A stretch of 64,000 nucleotides of DNA. Origin: Streptoalloteichus tenebrarius (GTDB lineage Bacteria > Actinomycetota > Actinomycetes > Mycobacteriales > Pseudonocardiaceae). The position numbers and the translations under genes were made by a program. The notes beneath the pieces were generated by a model. The model had not been told where the DNA came from, made no database searches, and was given only the letters and a program-made list of their open reading frames with translations. The stretch spans positions 156,928 through 220,927 of the forward strand of contig NZ_JAMTCP010000007.1 of NCBI RefSeq assembly GCF_024171885.1, read 5' to 3'. The number at the start of each line of letters is the position of its first letter. Positions within the stretch are counted from its first letter, which is position 1. Positions 8,768-16,782 of the stretch are shown piece after piece.

Positions 8768-9757
8768 ATGGAGCCGTTCGACGATCTCCTGCGGGGTCTG
8801 CGCGCCGAGGGCGCCCTCTTCGGCCGGTCCGTGCTGTCTCCCCCGTGGGCGCTGCGGTTCGTCGACGGGGCGTCACTGACGCTGTGCGTTCCGTTGCGGG
8901 GACAGGGATGGATCGTGCGGGACGACGGCACGCCGCCCCGACTGGTCCAGGAGGGCGAGGCGGCGATCGTGCGCGGCCCCGAGCCCTTCGTGTTCGCCGA
9001 CGAGCCCCGCTCGGCGACGCGGCGGGAGCTGTGCCGCGACGTCCACAGTGGAGGAATGGACCCCAGGGTGGCCGGTGAGGAACTGGGCAGCCCGACGATC
9101 TTCATGGTGGGCGCGTACCAGGTACGGCGCGAGAGGCCGCGCCGGTTGCTGCGCGTACTCCCGCCCGTCGTGGTCGTGCCGGACGAGCAGGACTGCTCCG
9201 CGATGCGGGCCTACCTGGAGGCGCAACTCACCAACGGTCGCCCCGGCCGGCAGATCGTGCTGGACCGACTGTTGGACTGGCTGCTGGTGTGCACGTTGCG
9301 GGACTGGTTCGACTCGGCGGACGCGGAGCCGCCCACGTGGTACCGGGCGTTGGGCGACGACGTCGTGGGTCCGGCGCTGCGCGCCATGCACGCCGCTCCC
9401 GACCGGCCGTGGTCGCTGGCGGACCTGGCCGCCGAGGCGGCGGTCTCCCGCACGACGCTGGCGAAGCGGTTCACCGAGCTGGTCGGCGAGCCCCCGCTGA
9501 CCTACCTGACCGAGTGGCGGATGACGCTGGCCGCCGACCTGCTGGCCGAGTCCACCGCCACCGTCGGTGAGGTCGCCCGCCGCGTGGGCTACGCGGACGC
9601 CTTCAGCTTCAGCGCCGCGTTCAAGCGCGTGCGGGGACTGAGCCCGAGCGAGTACCGGGCCGGTTCCCGCTTCGCCGAGGCGGACGCCGCACGGCGGAAC
9701 GGCACGTCCCCCCAGAGCGAAGCCGACGCGGGACGCCCCCTCTGCAAGGCCACCTGA
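8768..9757 (+). CDS. AraC family transcriptional regulator (cupin_6 + HTH_18)
   Basis: Regulator of 329 aa. The N-terminal ~170 residues form an AraC-type cupin (PWALRFVDGASLTLCVPLRG; RLLRVLPPVVVV), and the C-terminal ~100 hold the double HTH: WSLADLAAEAAVSRTTLAKRF, then VGEVARRVGYADAFSFSAAFK with the closing LSPSEYRAG. A TAGGCT -10 element ends 7 nt before the ATG, so the transcript is probably leaderless. It faces the NmrA-like gene across a short divergent region. The ligand is unknown; proteins of this subgroup often sense small oxidants or aldehydes. Confidence 0.92.
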   Translation: MEPFDDLLRGLRAEGALFGRSVLSPPWALRFVDGASLTLCVPLRGQGWIVRDDGTPPRLVQEGEAAIVRGPEPFVFADEPRSATRRELCRDVHSGGMDPRVAGEELGSPTIFMVGAYQVRRERPRRLLRVLPPVVVVPDEQDCSAMRAYLEAQLTNGRPGRQIVLDRLLDWLLVCTLRDWFDSADAEPPTWYRALGDDVVGPALRAMHAAPDRPWSLADLAAEAAVSRTTLAKRFTELVGEPPLTYLTEWRMTLAADLLAESTATVGEVARRVGYADAFSFSAAFKRVRGLSPSEYRAGSRFAEADAARRNGTSPQSEADAGRPLCKAT

Positions 9758-9814
9758 CCACGCGCCTTGCCGGCATGGGCACACCCGAGCTGCCCCAACT
9801 GTCCGGCGGCAGGT

Positions 9815-9835
9815 TGGCTGAGCCTTGCTCAGCCA
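9815..9835. promoter_or_regulatory. 21-bp palindrome between -35 and -10 of the CxxC mini-protein gene
   Basis: TGGCTGAGC-CTT-GCTCAGCCA is a perfect 9-bp inverted repeat filling the spacer between a TTGGCT -35 (9814-9819) and a TACGAT -10 (9836-9841). A protein bound there would block RNA polymerase directly. Confidence 0.7.
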
Positions 9836-9848
9836 TACGATGGGGATC

Positions 9849-10115
9849 ATGGCTCGGGTCAAGATCCATCCCATTCAACAGACATTCACTCTTTCGGGTG
9901 ACAACGTGAAAGTCAAGCAGACCTGTGACTTCTGCGGGGCCGAGGAGCGGTGGACCTCCCCCGTTCAGCCCGCCATCACGGGCACGGCCCTGAGGCGGAC
10001 TGTTCACCTCGTTCATCTTGTGAAGCACCACCGTCAGGAAGTCCAAGCCACCTTCTCGGCGAAGGAACGCGCCAACGAGATCTGGGTGGACGCGGATGGG
10101 GAAGTAGAACGATGA
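9849..10115 (+). CDS. Small CxxC hypothetical protein
   Basis: An 88-aa protein of unknown function. It contains CDFCGAEERW near residue 28, a two-Cys knuckle like half of a zinc ribbon, and later histidines (VHLVHLVKHH) that could complete a metal site. The -10 element TACGAT ends 7 nt before ATG 9849, pointing to a leaderless mRNA starting there; an ATG 9 bp upstream overlaps the -10 and is less likely. The composition is less GC-rich than the neighbours. A second tiny frame overlaps its stop (ATGA at 10112) but is not convincing. Real coding is likely given the promoter and the cysteine motif. Confidence 0.6.
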   Translation: MARVKIHPIQQTFTLSGDNVKVKQTCDFCGAEERWTSPVQPAITGTALRRTVHLVHLVKHHRQEVQATFSAKERANEIWVDADGEVER

Positions 10116-10358
10116 GTTCGACCGGGACTTGGACCACTGATCGCAGGGTGACGACACCGTGGAGAACACATTCGACACCGATGACTCGTCGAACTGACCG
10201 CTTACCTACCTGTTGAGTGGGGGGCGGGAAGACTCGAACGTCTCCCGCCCCAACTCCCTTCACCTTCACGCGGAACAACATCGTCCACAGTGGATTTTGC
10301 GAGGATTCCTCTCCCGCAAGCGTTGTCCTCAGTGGACAGAGAAAGGCACACGCGCCGG

Positions 10359-10394
10359 AGGACCCGCCCGCCGGAGGGCTGGCGGGCGGGTCCT
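10359..10394 (-). terminator. Terminator of the NlpC/P60-like gene
   Basis: Perfect 14-bp stem AGGACCCGCCCGCC / GGCGGGCGGGTCCT with an 8-nt loop, 20 bp downstream of the stop codon on the minus strand. Confidence 0.8.
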
Positions 10395-10414
10395 CGCGTG
10401 GCGTCACGAGACCG

Positions 10415-11011
10415 TCACTTGATCTTGTCGTACTTCCTCGGCGTGTAGCCGTTGTTCTTCAGCCAGGAGACGGAGACCTTCTCGTGGTCCATGTCCGTCT
10501 TCGTGCTGCCCTGCTCGTAGATCCACATCACGGTCTTCTTGCTGTCGGCCCACTTCTCGAACAGCTTGACGTGACCGTTGGACAGCACGATGTCGCCCGG
10601 CTTCAGGTCGCCCCAGCCGATCTTCTTGGACACCTCGTCCAGCGTGTACGTGGTGCGGCTGGTCTTCAGCTTCCACGCCATGGAGACGTAGCCGGAGCAG
10701 TCCGTCCGGTACTTCTTGCCCTTGTTGATGTCCCAGGCGGAGGCGTTCTGGTTGTACGGGACCTTCCTGTCCCACCAGTCCTTGGCCCGCTTCATGACCT
10801 CGTTCCTGGTGATGGTGCCGCCGTAGCTGGCGTCGGCGGCCGTGATGTCCTCCGGCTCCTGGACGCCCTCCGGCGACTCGTCCACCACCGAGGGGTTGGG
10901 GGCGGCGGCTTCCGCCGGCGCGGCGGTCGCCGTTCCCGTCAGGCCCGACAGCAACCCCAGAACCAGTGCCGACGCCGGCAGCACCGCCGTCACGACCTTG
11001 CGAGTGCCCAT
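10415..11011 (-). CDS. Secreted NlpC/P60-like cysteine hydrolase
   Basis: Exported protein of 198 aa. ATG 11011 has a good ribosome site (GGAAGGAG) and starts a signal peptide: MGTRK, a hydrophobic core and TATAAPAEA for cleavage near residue 31. An acidic linker follows, then a domain with TDCSGYVSMAW (nucleophile Cys) and SNGHVKLF (general-base His), the pattern of NlpC/P60 or related amidase folds acting on cell-wall peptides. A strong terminator follows. It resembles in general design the CHAP-type protein at 53.3 kb. Substrate unproven. Confidence 0.8.
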   Translation of the reverse strand: MGTRKVVTAVLPASALVLGLLSGLTGTATAAPAEAAAPNPSVVDESPEGVQEPEDITAADASYGGTITRNEVMKRAKDWWDRKVPYNQNASAWDINKGKKYRTDCSGYVSMAWKLKTSRTTYTLDEVSKKIGWGDLKPGDIVLSNGHVKLFEKWADSKKTVMWIYEQGSTKTDMDHEKVSVSWLKNNGYTPRKYDKIK

Positions 11012-11131
11012 CGTGGATCTCCTTCCGAACGCCGAGCTGGTGCTCGGCACACCGGGGAATCCTGAGCGGGCAGGCCTAAGCGACGGTAAAGATCGTTTTA
11101 ACCACCGGGGACCGCCGGTCGGCGGCGCGGC

Positions 11132-11887
11132 TCAGACCCCGCGTCGCATCGCCCTGGTGCCCAGCCACAGCCCCACCACCGCGATCGCCAGGGCGGCGAC
11201 CCCGCCGTACAGCACCGAGATCTCCCCGAACCTGCCCGCGAACAAGGCCCGCTCGGCGTCGACGATGTGCGAGACGGGGTTGAAGGCGGCGATGACCCGG
11301 AGCCACGCCGGGCCGTACTCGACCGGCAGCATCATGCCCGACAACAACATCAGCGGGTACAGCACCATCTGGGTCAGGGTCCAGAACAACTGGCCGCTGG
11401 GCTGCGACCTGATCGCGAGCAGGAAGGACAGGGCGCCCAGCCCTGTCCCGAACACCACCAGCACCACCAGCCCGGCCAACGCGCCCGCGAGGTGCGGCCG
11501 GAACCCCAGCGGCACCGCGAGAACGATGATCAGCACCGCCTGCGCCAGCAGGATCACGAACTCCTTGAGGGTGCGGCCGACCAGCATCGCGGTGCGGTTC
11601 AACGGCGTGACCAGCATCCGCTCCATCGAGCCGCCCAACAGCTCGACCAGCAGCGAGTAGCCCGCCATCATCGGACCGCTCAGGCACATCATCACCAGGA
11701 TGCCGGGGACGAACCACTGCCACGCCGGGCCTCCGTCGCCCAGGCCGGGCGTCCCGGACAGGATCGACCCGAAGAGGAAGAGGAACAGCAACGGCTGACC
11801 CATGGCGAAGATGAGGCTGAGCGGCTCACGCAGGACCGGCGCGAACTCGCGCGAGAACACCGTGCGGACGTCGCGGAACATGGACAT
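11132..11887 (-). CDS. ABC-2 type transporter permease (DrrB-like)
   Basis: Membrane half of an exporter (251 aa). Six predicted spans include PLLFLFLFGSILSG, GILVMMCLSGPMMAGYSLL and the C-terminal IAVVGLWLGTRAMRRG. The ABC-2 signature region ERMLVTPLNRTAMLVGRTLKEF lies near residue 93. It follows the ATPase gene by 20 bp. DrrAB-type pairs usually export hydrophobic antibiotics or lipids; here the control by the divergent TetR gene suggests a drug-inducible pump. Confidence 0.93.
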   Translation of the reverse strand: MSMFRDVRTVFSREFAPVLREPLSLIFAMGQPLLFLFLFGSILSGTPGLGDGGPAWQWFVPGILVMMCLSGPMMAGYSLLVELLGGSMERMLVTPLNRTAMLVGRTLKEFVILLAQAVLIIVLAVPLGFRPHLAGALAGLVVLVVFGTGLGALSFLLAIRSQPSGQLFWTLTQMVLYPLMLLSGMMLPVEYGPAWLRVIAAFNPVSHIVDAERALFAGRFGEISVLYGGVAALAIAVVGLWLGTRAMRRGV

Positions 11888-11907
11888 CTCCTTGCCGTAT
11901 GGGCGGA

Positions 11908-12861
11908 TCAGGCGGCCTGCTCGTCACGGAGGCTGCGGCCGGTGAGCGCGAGGAACACGTCGTCCAATGTGGGCTGGCTGACGTCCGCCGACACCGCGCT
12001 GACGCCCGCCGCCTCCAGCGTCCGCAGGTACTCCGGAAGCACCCGCGTCGCGGGCGAGACCCGCAGGCGCACTGTCGTCCCGTCGACCTCGACCTCCCCG
12101 GAGAACCGCTCCGCGACACCACGGGCGACGGCGGCGTCGGCCTCGGTGGACGTGGTGACCGTGATGTGGTCGCCGGTCAGCTCGCTCTTCAGCCGCTCGG
12201 CGGTGCCGTCCGCGATGACGCGGCCGTGGTCGACGACGACCACACGCTCGGCCATCCGGTCGGCCTCCTCCAGGTAGTGGGTGGTCAGCACGAGCGTCAT
12301 CCCCAGCTCCCGACGCAGCCGCAGGATGTGCTCCCAGATGTTGGCCCGGCTCTGCGGATCGAGCCCGGTGGACGGCTCGTCGAGGAACAGCAGGGCCGGC
12401 CGGTGCACCAGCCCCATCGCGATGTCGACGCGGCGCCGCTGACCACCCGACAGCGTCCCGGGCTTGCGCAGGGCGAACTGGTCGAGTTCCAACTGCCCCA
12501 GCACCTCGTCGGCCCGCTCGCGCGCCGCCGCCACGCCCATGCCGTAGGCGCGGCCCTGCGTGACCAGCTCGTCGCGGACGCGGAAGTTCTCGCCGGCGCT
12601 GTTCCGCTGTCCCACGTAGCCGATGCGGGCACGCACCCCCGACGGGTCGGTCCGGATGTCGCAGCCGGCCACGGTCGCGCTGCCCGACGTCGGCGGCAGC
12701 AGGGTCGTCAGCATCCGCAGGAGCGTGGTCTTGCCCGCGCCGTTCGGCCCGAGCAGGGCGACCAGCTCCCCCGGCTCGATGTGGAGGTCGATCCCCGCGA
12801 CCGCCGGCACGGTCTGTCCGCCCATCCGGAAGTGCCGGGTGAGCCCCCTCGTGTCGATCAT
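11908..12861 (-). CDS. ABC transporter ATP-binding protein (DrrA-like)
   Basis: ATPase of the exporter (317 aa). Walker A is LLGPNGAGKTT at about residues 37-47, the signature is LSGGQRRRVDIA, Walker B LLFLDEPSTGLD, and the H-loop VLTTHYLEEADR. The C-terminal ~90 residues form the DrrA-type regulatory tail. ATG 12861 has the ribosome site GGAAGGA. An in-frame start 18 codons upstream would overlap the operator and is rejected. A TTGACG -35 hexamer on the minus strand lies within the TetR operator. Confidence 0.94.
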   Translation of the reverse strand: MIDTRGLTRHFRMGGQTVPAVAGIDLHIEPGELVALLGPNGAGKTTLLRMLTTLLPPTSGSATVAGCDIRTDPSGVRARIGYVGQRNSAGENFRVRDELVTQGRAYGMGVAAARERADEVLGQLELDQFALRKPGTLSGGQRRRVDIAMGLVHRPALLFLDEPSTGLDPQSRANIWEHILRLRRELGMTLVLTTHYLEEADRMAERVVVVDHGRVIADGTAERLKSELTGDHITVTTSTEADAAVARGVAERFSGEVEVDGTTVRLRVSPATRVLPEYLRTLEAAGVSAVSADVSQPTLDDVFLALTGRSLRDEQAA

Positions 12862-12903
12862 TCTCGTCCTTCCGCTCGCCGATCGAAGGGCGAGACTACC
12901 GGA

Positions 12904-12923
12904 ATGGAACGTCAAAGTTCCAT
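12904..12923. promoter_or_regulatory. TetR operator between exporter and regulator
   Basis: ATGGAAC-N6-GTTCCAT, a perfect 7-bp inverted repeat in the divergent region. It overlaps a minus-strand TTGACG -35 for the exporter and lies just upstream of the TTGGGT-17-TAGGTT promoter of the regulator, so one bound dimer could repress both. Confidence 0.75.
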
Positions 12924-12959
12924 CTTGGGTCTGTGGCGTTCCTTGGCTAGGTTGTGGCC

Positions 12960-13529
12960 GTGAGTGGAGCCCGCAGCCGAACCCGGCGCGCCATCCTGAG
13001 CGCCGCCGCCTCGGTCCTCGCGCGCGACCGCACCGCGACGCTGCCCGCGATCGCGGAGGCCGCCAACGTCGGGCGAACCACGCTCCACCGCTACTTCCCC
13101 GACCGCGAGGCGCTGATCAGGGAGACCATCAAGGACTCAGCCGAGGTCGTGAGCAGGTCCGTCCAGGACGCCGCCCCGCACGAGGGGCCGCCGCTGGAGG
13201 CGTTCCGCCGGGTGATCACCGCCTTCGTCGACGTTGGCGACCGACTGATGTTCCTGTTCGGCGACCCGCGCCTGCTGGAGTCGCGCGGCCCGACGTCCCA
13301 GCCGATCGCGCCCGGCGACCCCGTGCTCGACCTGATCCGCCGGGGCCAGGCCGAGGGCGTGTTCGACCCCGAACTCAGCCCGTTCTGGATTCGCAGCGTG
13401 GTGTGGTCGCTCGTGTACACCGGCTGCGAGGAGGCCGCCAACGGCAACCTGCCCCGACACGGCGTCGTCTCCACCGTCCTGCGCACGCTGGAGAACGGGA
13501 TCACCAGAACGCCAGCCCGGTCGTCGTAA
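12960..13529 (+). CDS. TetR/AcrR family transcriptional regulator
   Basis: Repressor of 189 aa. The N-terminal HTH is clear: RRAILSAAASVLARD, then TLPAIAEAANVGRTTLHRYF. The C-terminal ligand domain has no recognisable signature. A promoter TTGGGT-17-TAGGTT (-10 at 12948-12953) ends 7 nt before GTG 12960, favouring that GTG as a leaderless start over the in-frame GTG at 12954. It is divergent from the DrrAB-type exporter and shares a palindromic operator with it. Likely a drug-responsive repressor. Confidence 0.92.
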   Translation: MSGARSRTRRAILSAAASVLARDRTATLPAIAEAANVGRTTLHRYFPDREALIRETIKDSAEVVSRSVQDAAPHEGPPLEAFRRVITAFVDVGDRLMFLFGDPRLLESRGPTSQPIAPGDPVLDLIRRGQAEGVFDPELSPFWIRSVVWSLVYTGCEEAANGNLPRHGVVSTVLRTLENGITRTPARSS

Positions 13530-13536
13530 CGCGCTG

Positions 13537-13554
13537 CCGCCAGTCTCTTGGCGG
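13537..13554 (+). terminator. Small hairpin after the TetR gene
   Basis: CCGCCA-GTCTCT-TGGCGG directly after the TetR stop; a short stem, so only a plausible terminator. Confidence 0.45.
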
Positions 13555-13760
13555 ATGACCGCCTGACAGCGAGGGTTGCTCGTTTCGTGGCGTTGGTGTT
13601 CCTGCGCTTTCGCGCTTCGGCGAGCCCTGGGATCGGCGTTTTTGTTCAGTTGTCACTGAAACCTTCGCGGCGCTCATTCGCCCTGCGTGGAAGGCAGCGC
13701 GCGAGGTCAGGGCAGTTGCCGGCGGACGACACCGATCACGGCCCACTGAGAGTGCGGGGC

Positions 13761-14516
13761 ATGCGCAAGCGTTTCGTGGCCCTCGGCGACTCATTCACCG
13801 AGGGCGTCGGCGACGAGGACCCCACCCGCCCGAACGGCGTCCGGGGCTGGGCCGACCGCGTGGCCGAACAGCTCGCCGCGGCCGACCCCGAGTTCCGCTA
13901 CGCCAACCTCGCGATCCGGGGCCGGCTCCTCGACCAGGTCCTCACCGAGCAGCTCGCCCCCGCGCTGGCCCTCGGCCCCGACCTCGTCACCCTCTACGCC
14001 GGCGGCAACGACCTGCTGCGCCCCAAGGTCGACATCGACGCGCTGGCCGAGCGCTACGAGCGGGCCGTGGCCCGACTGACCGGGACCGGCGCGACCGTCG
14101 TGCTGTTCACCGGCGTCGACGGCGTCGCCGACCCCGTGTTCCGCAAGCTGCGGGGACGCACCGCCATCTTCAACGAGCACACCCGCGTCATCGCCGCCCG
14201 CCACGGCGCCCGCGTGGTCGACCTGTGGGCCATGCGCCAGCTCCGCGACCGCCGGCTGTGGGCCGACGACCGCCTGCACCTCAACGCCCTCGGGCACACC
14301 GAGGTCGCCATCGCCGTGCTCGACGTCCTCGGCGCGCCGCACGACCTCGCCCCCGCGAAGCTCGGACCCCACACCGTGATCAGCCGACGCCAGCAGCGCG
14401 CGGAGAACCTGCGGTGGGGGCGCGAACACGTGCTGCCGTGGATTCGCCGTCGGCTGCGCGGTGAGTCCTCGGGCGACACGATCGCCCCGAAGCGCCCCGA
14501 CCTGCTCCCCCTCTGA
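13761..14516 (+). CDS. SGNH/GDSL hydrolase family protein
   Basis: Cytoplasmic esterase/lipase-like hydrolase (251 aa). All SGNH blocks are visible: FVALGDSFTEG (block I Ser), the ANLAIRGR block II Gly, YAGGNDLL (block III Asn) and DDRLHLNALGH (block V Asp-His). No signal peptide is present. ATG 13761 is chosen because the catalytic strand follows immediately; upstream in-frame sequence has random composition. Substrate unknown; actinobacterial members often deacylate small esters. It stands alone between hairpins and a CRISPR remnant. Confidence 0.93.
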   Translation: MRKRFVALGDSFTEGVGDEDPTRPNGVRGWADRVAEQLAAADPEFRYANLAIRGRLLDQVLTEQLAPALALGPDLVTLYAGGNDLLRPKVDIDALAERYERAVARLTGTGATVVLFTGVDGVADPVFRKLRGRTAIFNEHTRVIAARHGARVVDLWAMRQLRDRRLWADDRLHLNALGHTEVAIAVLDVLGAPHDLAPAKLGPHTVISRRQQRAENLRWGREHVLPWIRRRLRGESSGDTIAPKRPDLLPL

Positions 14517-14632
14517 CCACCCCCACCCCGCACTGGTAGATCATGTGTGGGTGCGACAAGACTGGAGGCGCACTGACGACAGACAGGTCTCCGAGACGGC
14601 CCCACGCTCAGCATCACCGCAGGTCACGAAGT

Positions 14633-14721
14633 ATGGTCCCCGCACACGCGGGGGTGAGTCCTGCGTGGAGGTGGCCGGCGACGACGTAGTGCCATGGTCC
14701 CCGCACACGCGGGGGTGAGCC
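14633..14721. CRISPR. Two-repeat CRISPR remnant, type I-E-like repeat, one 33-bp spacer
   Basis: Two copies of ATGGTCCCCGCACACGCGGG followed by GGTGAGYC (28 bp; 14633-14660 and 14694-14721) enclose a 33-bp spacer (14661-14693). A 28 + 33 = 61-bp period and the CCCCGC...GCGGGG palindrome are typical of type I-E arrays of actinomycetes. No third repeat at the expected 61-bp steps and no cas genes are in the window. The spacer reads CVEVAGDDVV in one frame, the conserved core of DUF397 proteins. Confidence 0.8.
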
Positions 14722-14877
14722 AGCACAGGCATCGACGAAACCAACCCGCGTGCAGCAGGTGGCACTCGAACAGCCGCTCGCTCCCACCCGTCTCCCACCG
14801 CTACTTTCTGTCACAGATCTGGCGCCTCCTGATCACATCGGGTACTGGAACCGCGCCAGCCGCAGAGGGGGACGTTG
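14722..14877. other. Region between CRISPR remnant and HemB-like gene
   Basis: No further CRISPR repeat and no coding sequence seen. It must hold the promoter of the HemB-like gene; the ribosome site GAGGGGG lies just before ATG 14878. Confidence 0.5.
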
Positions 14878-15843
14878 ATGCACCAGGCCGCCCTGTTCAC
14901 ATCCCGCGCCACCGACACCCTTCGGGGGCGAAGGACGGTCCGCCACTTCCTGGAAGGTCCGGCGCTCACTCCGGCCGACCTCTCCCTGGTTCTCCTGGTC
15001 ACCGAGGACGACACCACCGAACGTCCTATGCCGACAGTCACCACGATCGGCATCCCGCCGGTCATCCGCCGGGCGGCGGCGCTGGGACTCCGCTCCGTCA
15101 AGCTCTTCGCGGAGTCCTCCCGGCGTGACGCCAGCGGGGAGGTTTCGCTGGCCACGGACACGTTGATGGTGCGCGCCATCCGCGCCGTGAAGGACGCGGA
15201 TCCCACCATGGCGGTGATGACGGAGACCTGCCTGTGCTCCTACACCCCGGACGGCGTCTGCTACGTCACCGACGACGACGGTCGGCCGGACGTGCCAGCG
15301 ACCATCGACATCACCGCACGACAGGCCGTCGTGCACGCGGAGGCCGGGGCCGACATCGTGGGTCCGGCCTCGATGGTGACCGGCACCGTGGCCGGTGTTC
15401 GCGCGGCGCTCGACAGCACCGGGTTCCACACGGTGTCGATCATGCCGCACGTGATCTTCTGGTCTCACCTGTACGACCGGTTCCGACTGACCATGGGCGC
15501 GACTCCGAAGGCGGGGACCAACCGTGAGTTCCAGATCCACCCCGGCAAGGCGGACCAGTTCGTCGAGACCGCGCTCCAGATGGTCGGCGACGGCGCCGAC
15601 ATGATCCTGCTGGAACCCGCGCTGTACTGCGGGGACGTGCTCGCCACGCTGCGCCAGCACACGCGCGTGCCGCTGGTCCCCTTCTCCGTGTCCGGGGAGT
15701 ACACCGCCCTCACCACGGTGAACGAGGCAGGACTACGCGACGTGCGACTGCTCGTCGAGCTGTTCACGATGCTCAAGCGGGCCGGGGCGCACGCCACCCT
15801 CACCTACGCCGCGTTGGACATCGCCCAGCAGCTCAACGCCTAA
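14878..15843 (+). CDS. HemB (porphobilinogen synthase)-like protein lacking both catalytic lysines
   Basis: 321 aa, full length for the ALA dehydratase family and alignable throughout. The zinc-site triad is kept in ETCLCSYTPDGVC (Cys118, Cys120, Cys128), and VSGEY is kept near the end. The two lysines that form Schiff bases with the substrates are missing: the ImsYSaKyaS motif is replaced by SIMPHVIFWS (Ile193), and VKPAL by LLEPAL (Glu246). The APSDMMDGR segment is also altered to GPASMVTGT. Ordinary porphobilinogen synthesis is therefore unlikely; it may have a different lyase/aldolase-like role or act as a partner. It converges with hemC, the stops overlapping by 3 bp. ATG 14878 is preferred over the adjacent TTG. 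Confidence 0.82.
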   Translation: MHQAALFTSRATDTLRGRRTVRHFLEGPALTPADLSLVLLVTEDDTTERPMPTVTTIGIPPVIRRAAALGLRSVKLFAESSRRDASGEVSLATDTLMVRAIRAVKDADPTMAVMTETCLCSYTPDGVCYVTDDDGRPDVPATIDITARQAVVHAEAGADIVGPASMVTGTVAGVRAALDSTGFHTVSIMPHVIFWSHLYDRFRLTMGATPKAGTNREFQIHPGKADQFVETALQMVGDGADMILLEPALYCGDVLATLRQHTRVPLVPFSVSGEYTALTTVNEAGLRDVRLLVELFTMLKRAGAHATLTYAALDIAQQLNA

Positions 15844-16766
15844 CCCCGGATCGCGGAGAGGATGCGCTCGGCGCCCTGGTCGATGAGGTCTTCGGCCAGG
15901 GCGCGCCCCACCTTCTCCGGCTCTGCCATCGCCCCGGTCGTCTCTCCCTGAACACGCTCACGGCCGTCCAGACTCGTGACCTGCCCGAGTATGCGCAGGG
16001 TCCCGTCCTCGGTGACGCGAGCATGAGCACCGACCGGGACGCTGCATCCACCGTGCAGCTCGGCGAGCAGAGCGCGCTCGGCGCGAACGGCAGCGTCCAC
16101 TCGCGCATCAGCCACGGTGGCCAGCATGCGGCTCAGTTCCTCGCTGTCCTCCCGGACCTGAACGCCGAGCGCGCCTTGCCCCGGCGAGGGCGGGAACTGG
16201 TCCACCGGCAGCATTTCGCTGATCGCGTCGTCCAGACCGAGACGGCGCAGGCCCGCGACCGCGAGCACGACCGCGTCCAGCGCCATCGTCTCGATCTTCT
16301 TCAGCCGGGGCGGGACGTTCCCCCGGATCGGCACGATCTCCAGGTCGGGGCGGACCGCGAGGAGCTGGGCACGACGACGCGGCGAACCCGTCCCCACTCG
16401 CGCGCCCCGACGTAGCCCGGCGAGAGTGCTCCCGCACAGGGCATCCCGCACGTCCCCCCGCCCCGGCGGAGGAAGCAGGACCAGACCTTCCGTCGTGGCG
16501 GTCGGGAGATCTTTCAGCGAATGGATGACGACGTCGACCTCGCCACGGGCCAGCGCCGCCTCCTGCTCGCTGCTGAACGCGGAACCACCGCTGACGGCGG
16601 AGACGGTCGCGAGCGGGGAGCGCCGGTCCCTGTCGCCACCCTCCAGGATCGCCCGGTGCGTGAAGGTCACATCGGGAAACCGCTCCTTCAACGGCGCCAG
16701 GTACTCGCGCACCTGCGCGCGGGCGAGGTTGCTGGCACGAGAACCGACGAAATACGTGACTGGCAC
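15840..16766 (-). CDS. hemC: Hydroxymethylbilane synthase (porphobilinogen deaminase)
   Basis: Polymerises four porphobilinogens to hydroxymethylbilane in tetrapyrrole synthesis. 308 aa, normal length. Key residues are kept: VGSRASNLARAQ (substrate Arg), IHSLKDLPT (catalytic Asp86), GTGSPRRRAQL, and LHGGCSVPVGA with the cofactor-bearing Cys241. One deviation is RGNVPPRLKK, where the usual Thr is Pro. GTG 16766 is chosen for its GAGGGGG ribosome site and correct length. It begins 16 bp after the GmhB-like stop on the same strand, so the two are probably co-transcribed. It is not next to hemA/hemD as in the usual haem locus, so this may be a second copy serving a special pathway with the HemB-like gene. 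Confidence 0.88.
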   Translation of the reverse strand: MPVTYFVGSRASNLARAQVREYLAPLKERFPDVTFTHRAILEGGDRDRRSPLATVSAVSGGSAFSSEQEAALARGEVDVVIHSLKDLPTATTEGLVLLPPPGRGDVRDALCGSTLAGLRRGARVGTGSPRRRAQLLAVRPDLEIVPIRGNVPPRLKKIETMALDAVVLAVAGLRRLGLDDAISEMLPVDQFPPSPGQGALGVQVREDSEELSRMLATVADARVDAAVRAERALLAELHGGCSVPVGAHARVTEDGTLRILGQVTSLDGRERVQGETTGAMAEPEKVGRALAEDLIDQGAERILSAIRG

Positions 16767-16782
16767 GAAGGGTGCCCCCTCG

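Noticed and set aside
10112..10216. 34-codon frame overlapping the stop of the CxxC protein (ATGA)
   Set aside because: No codon bias or motif; the overlap is likely chance.
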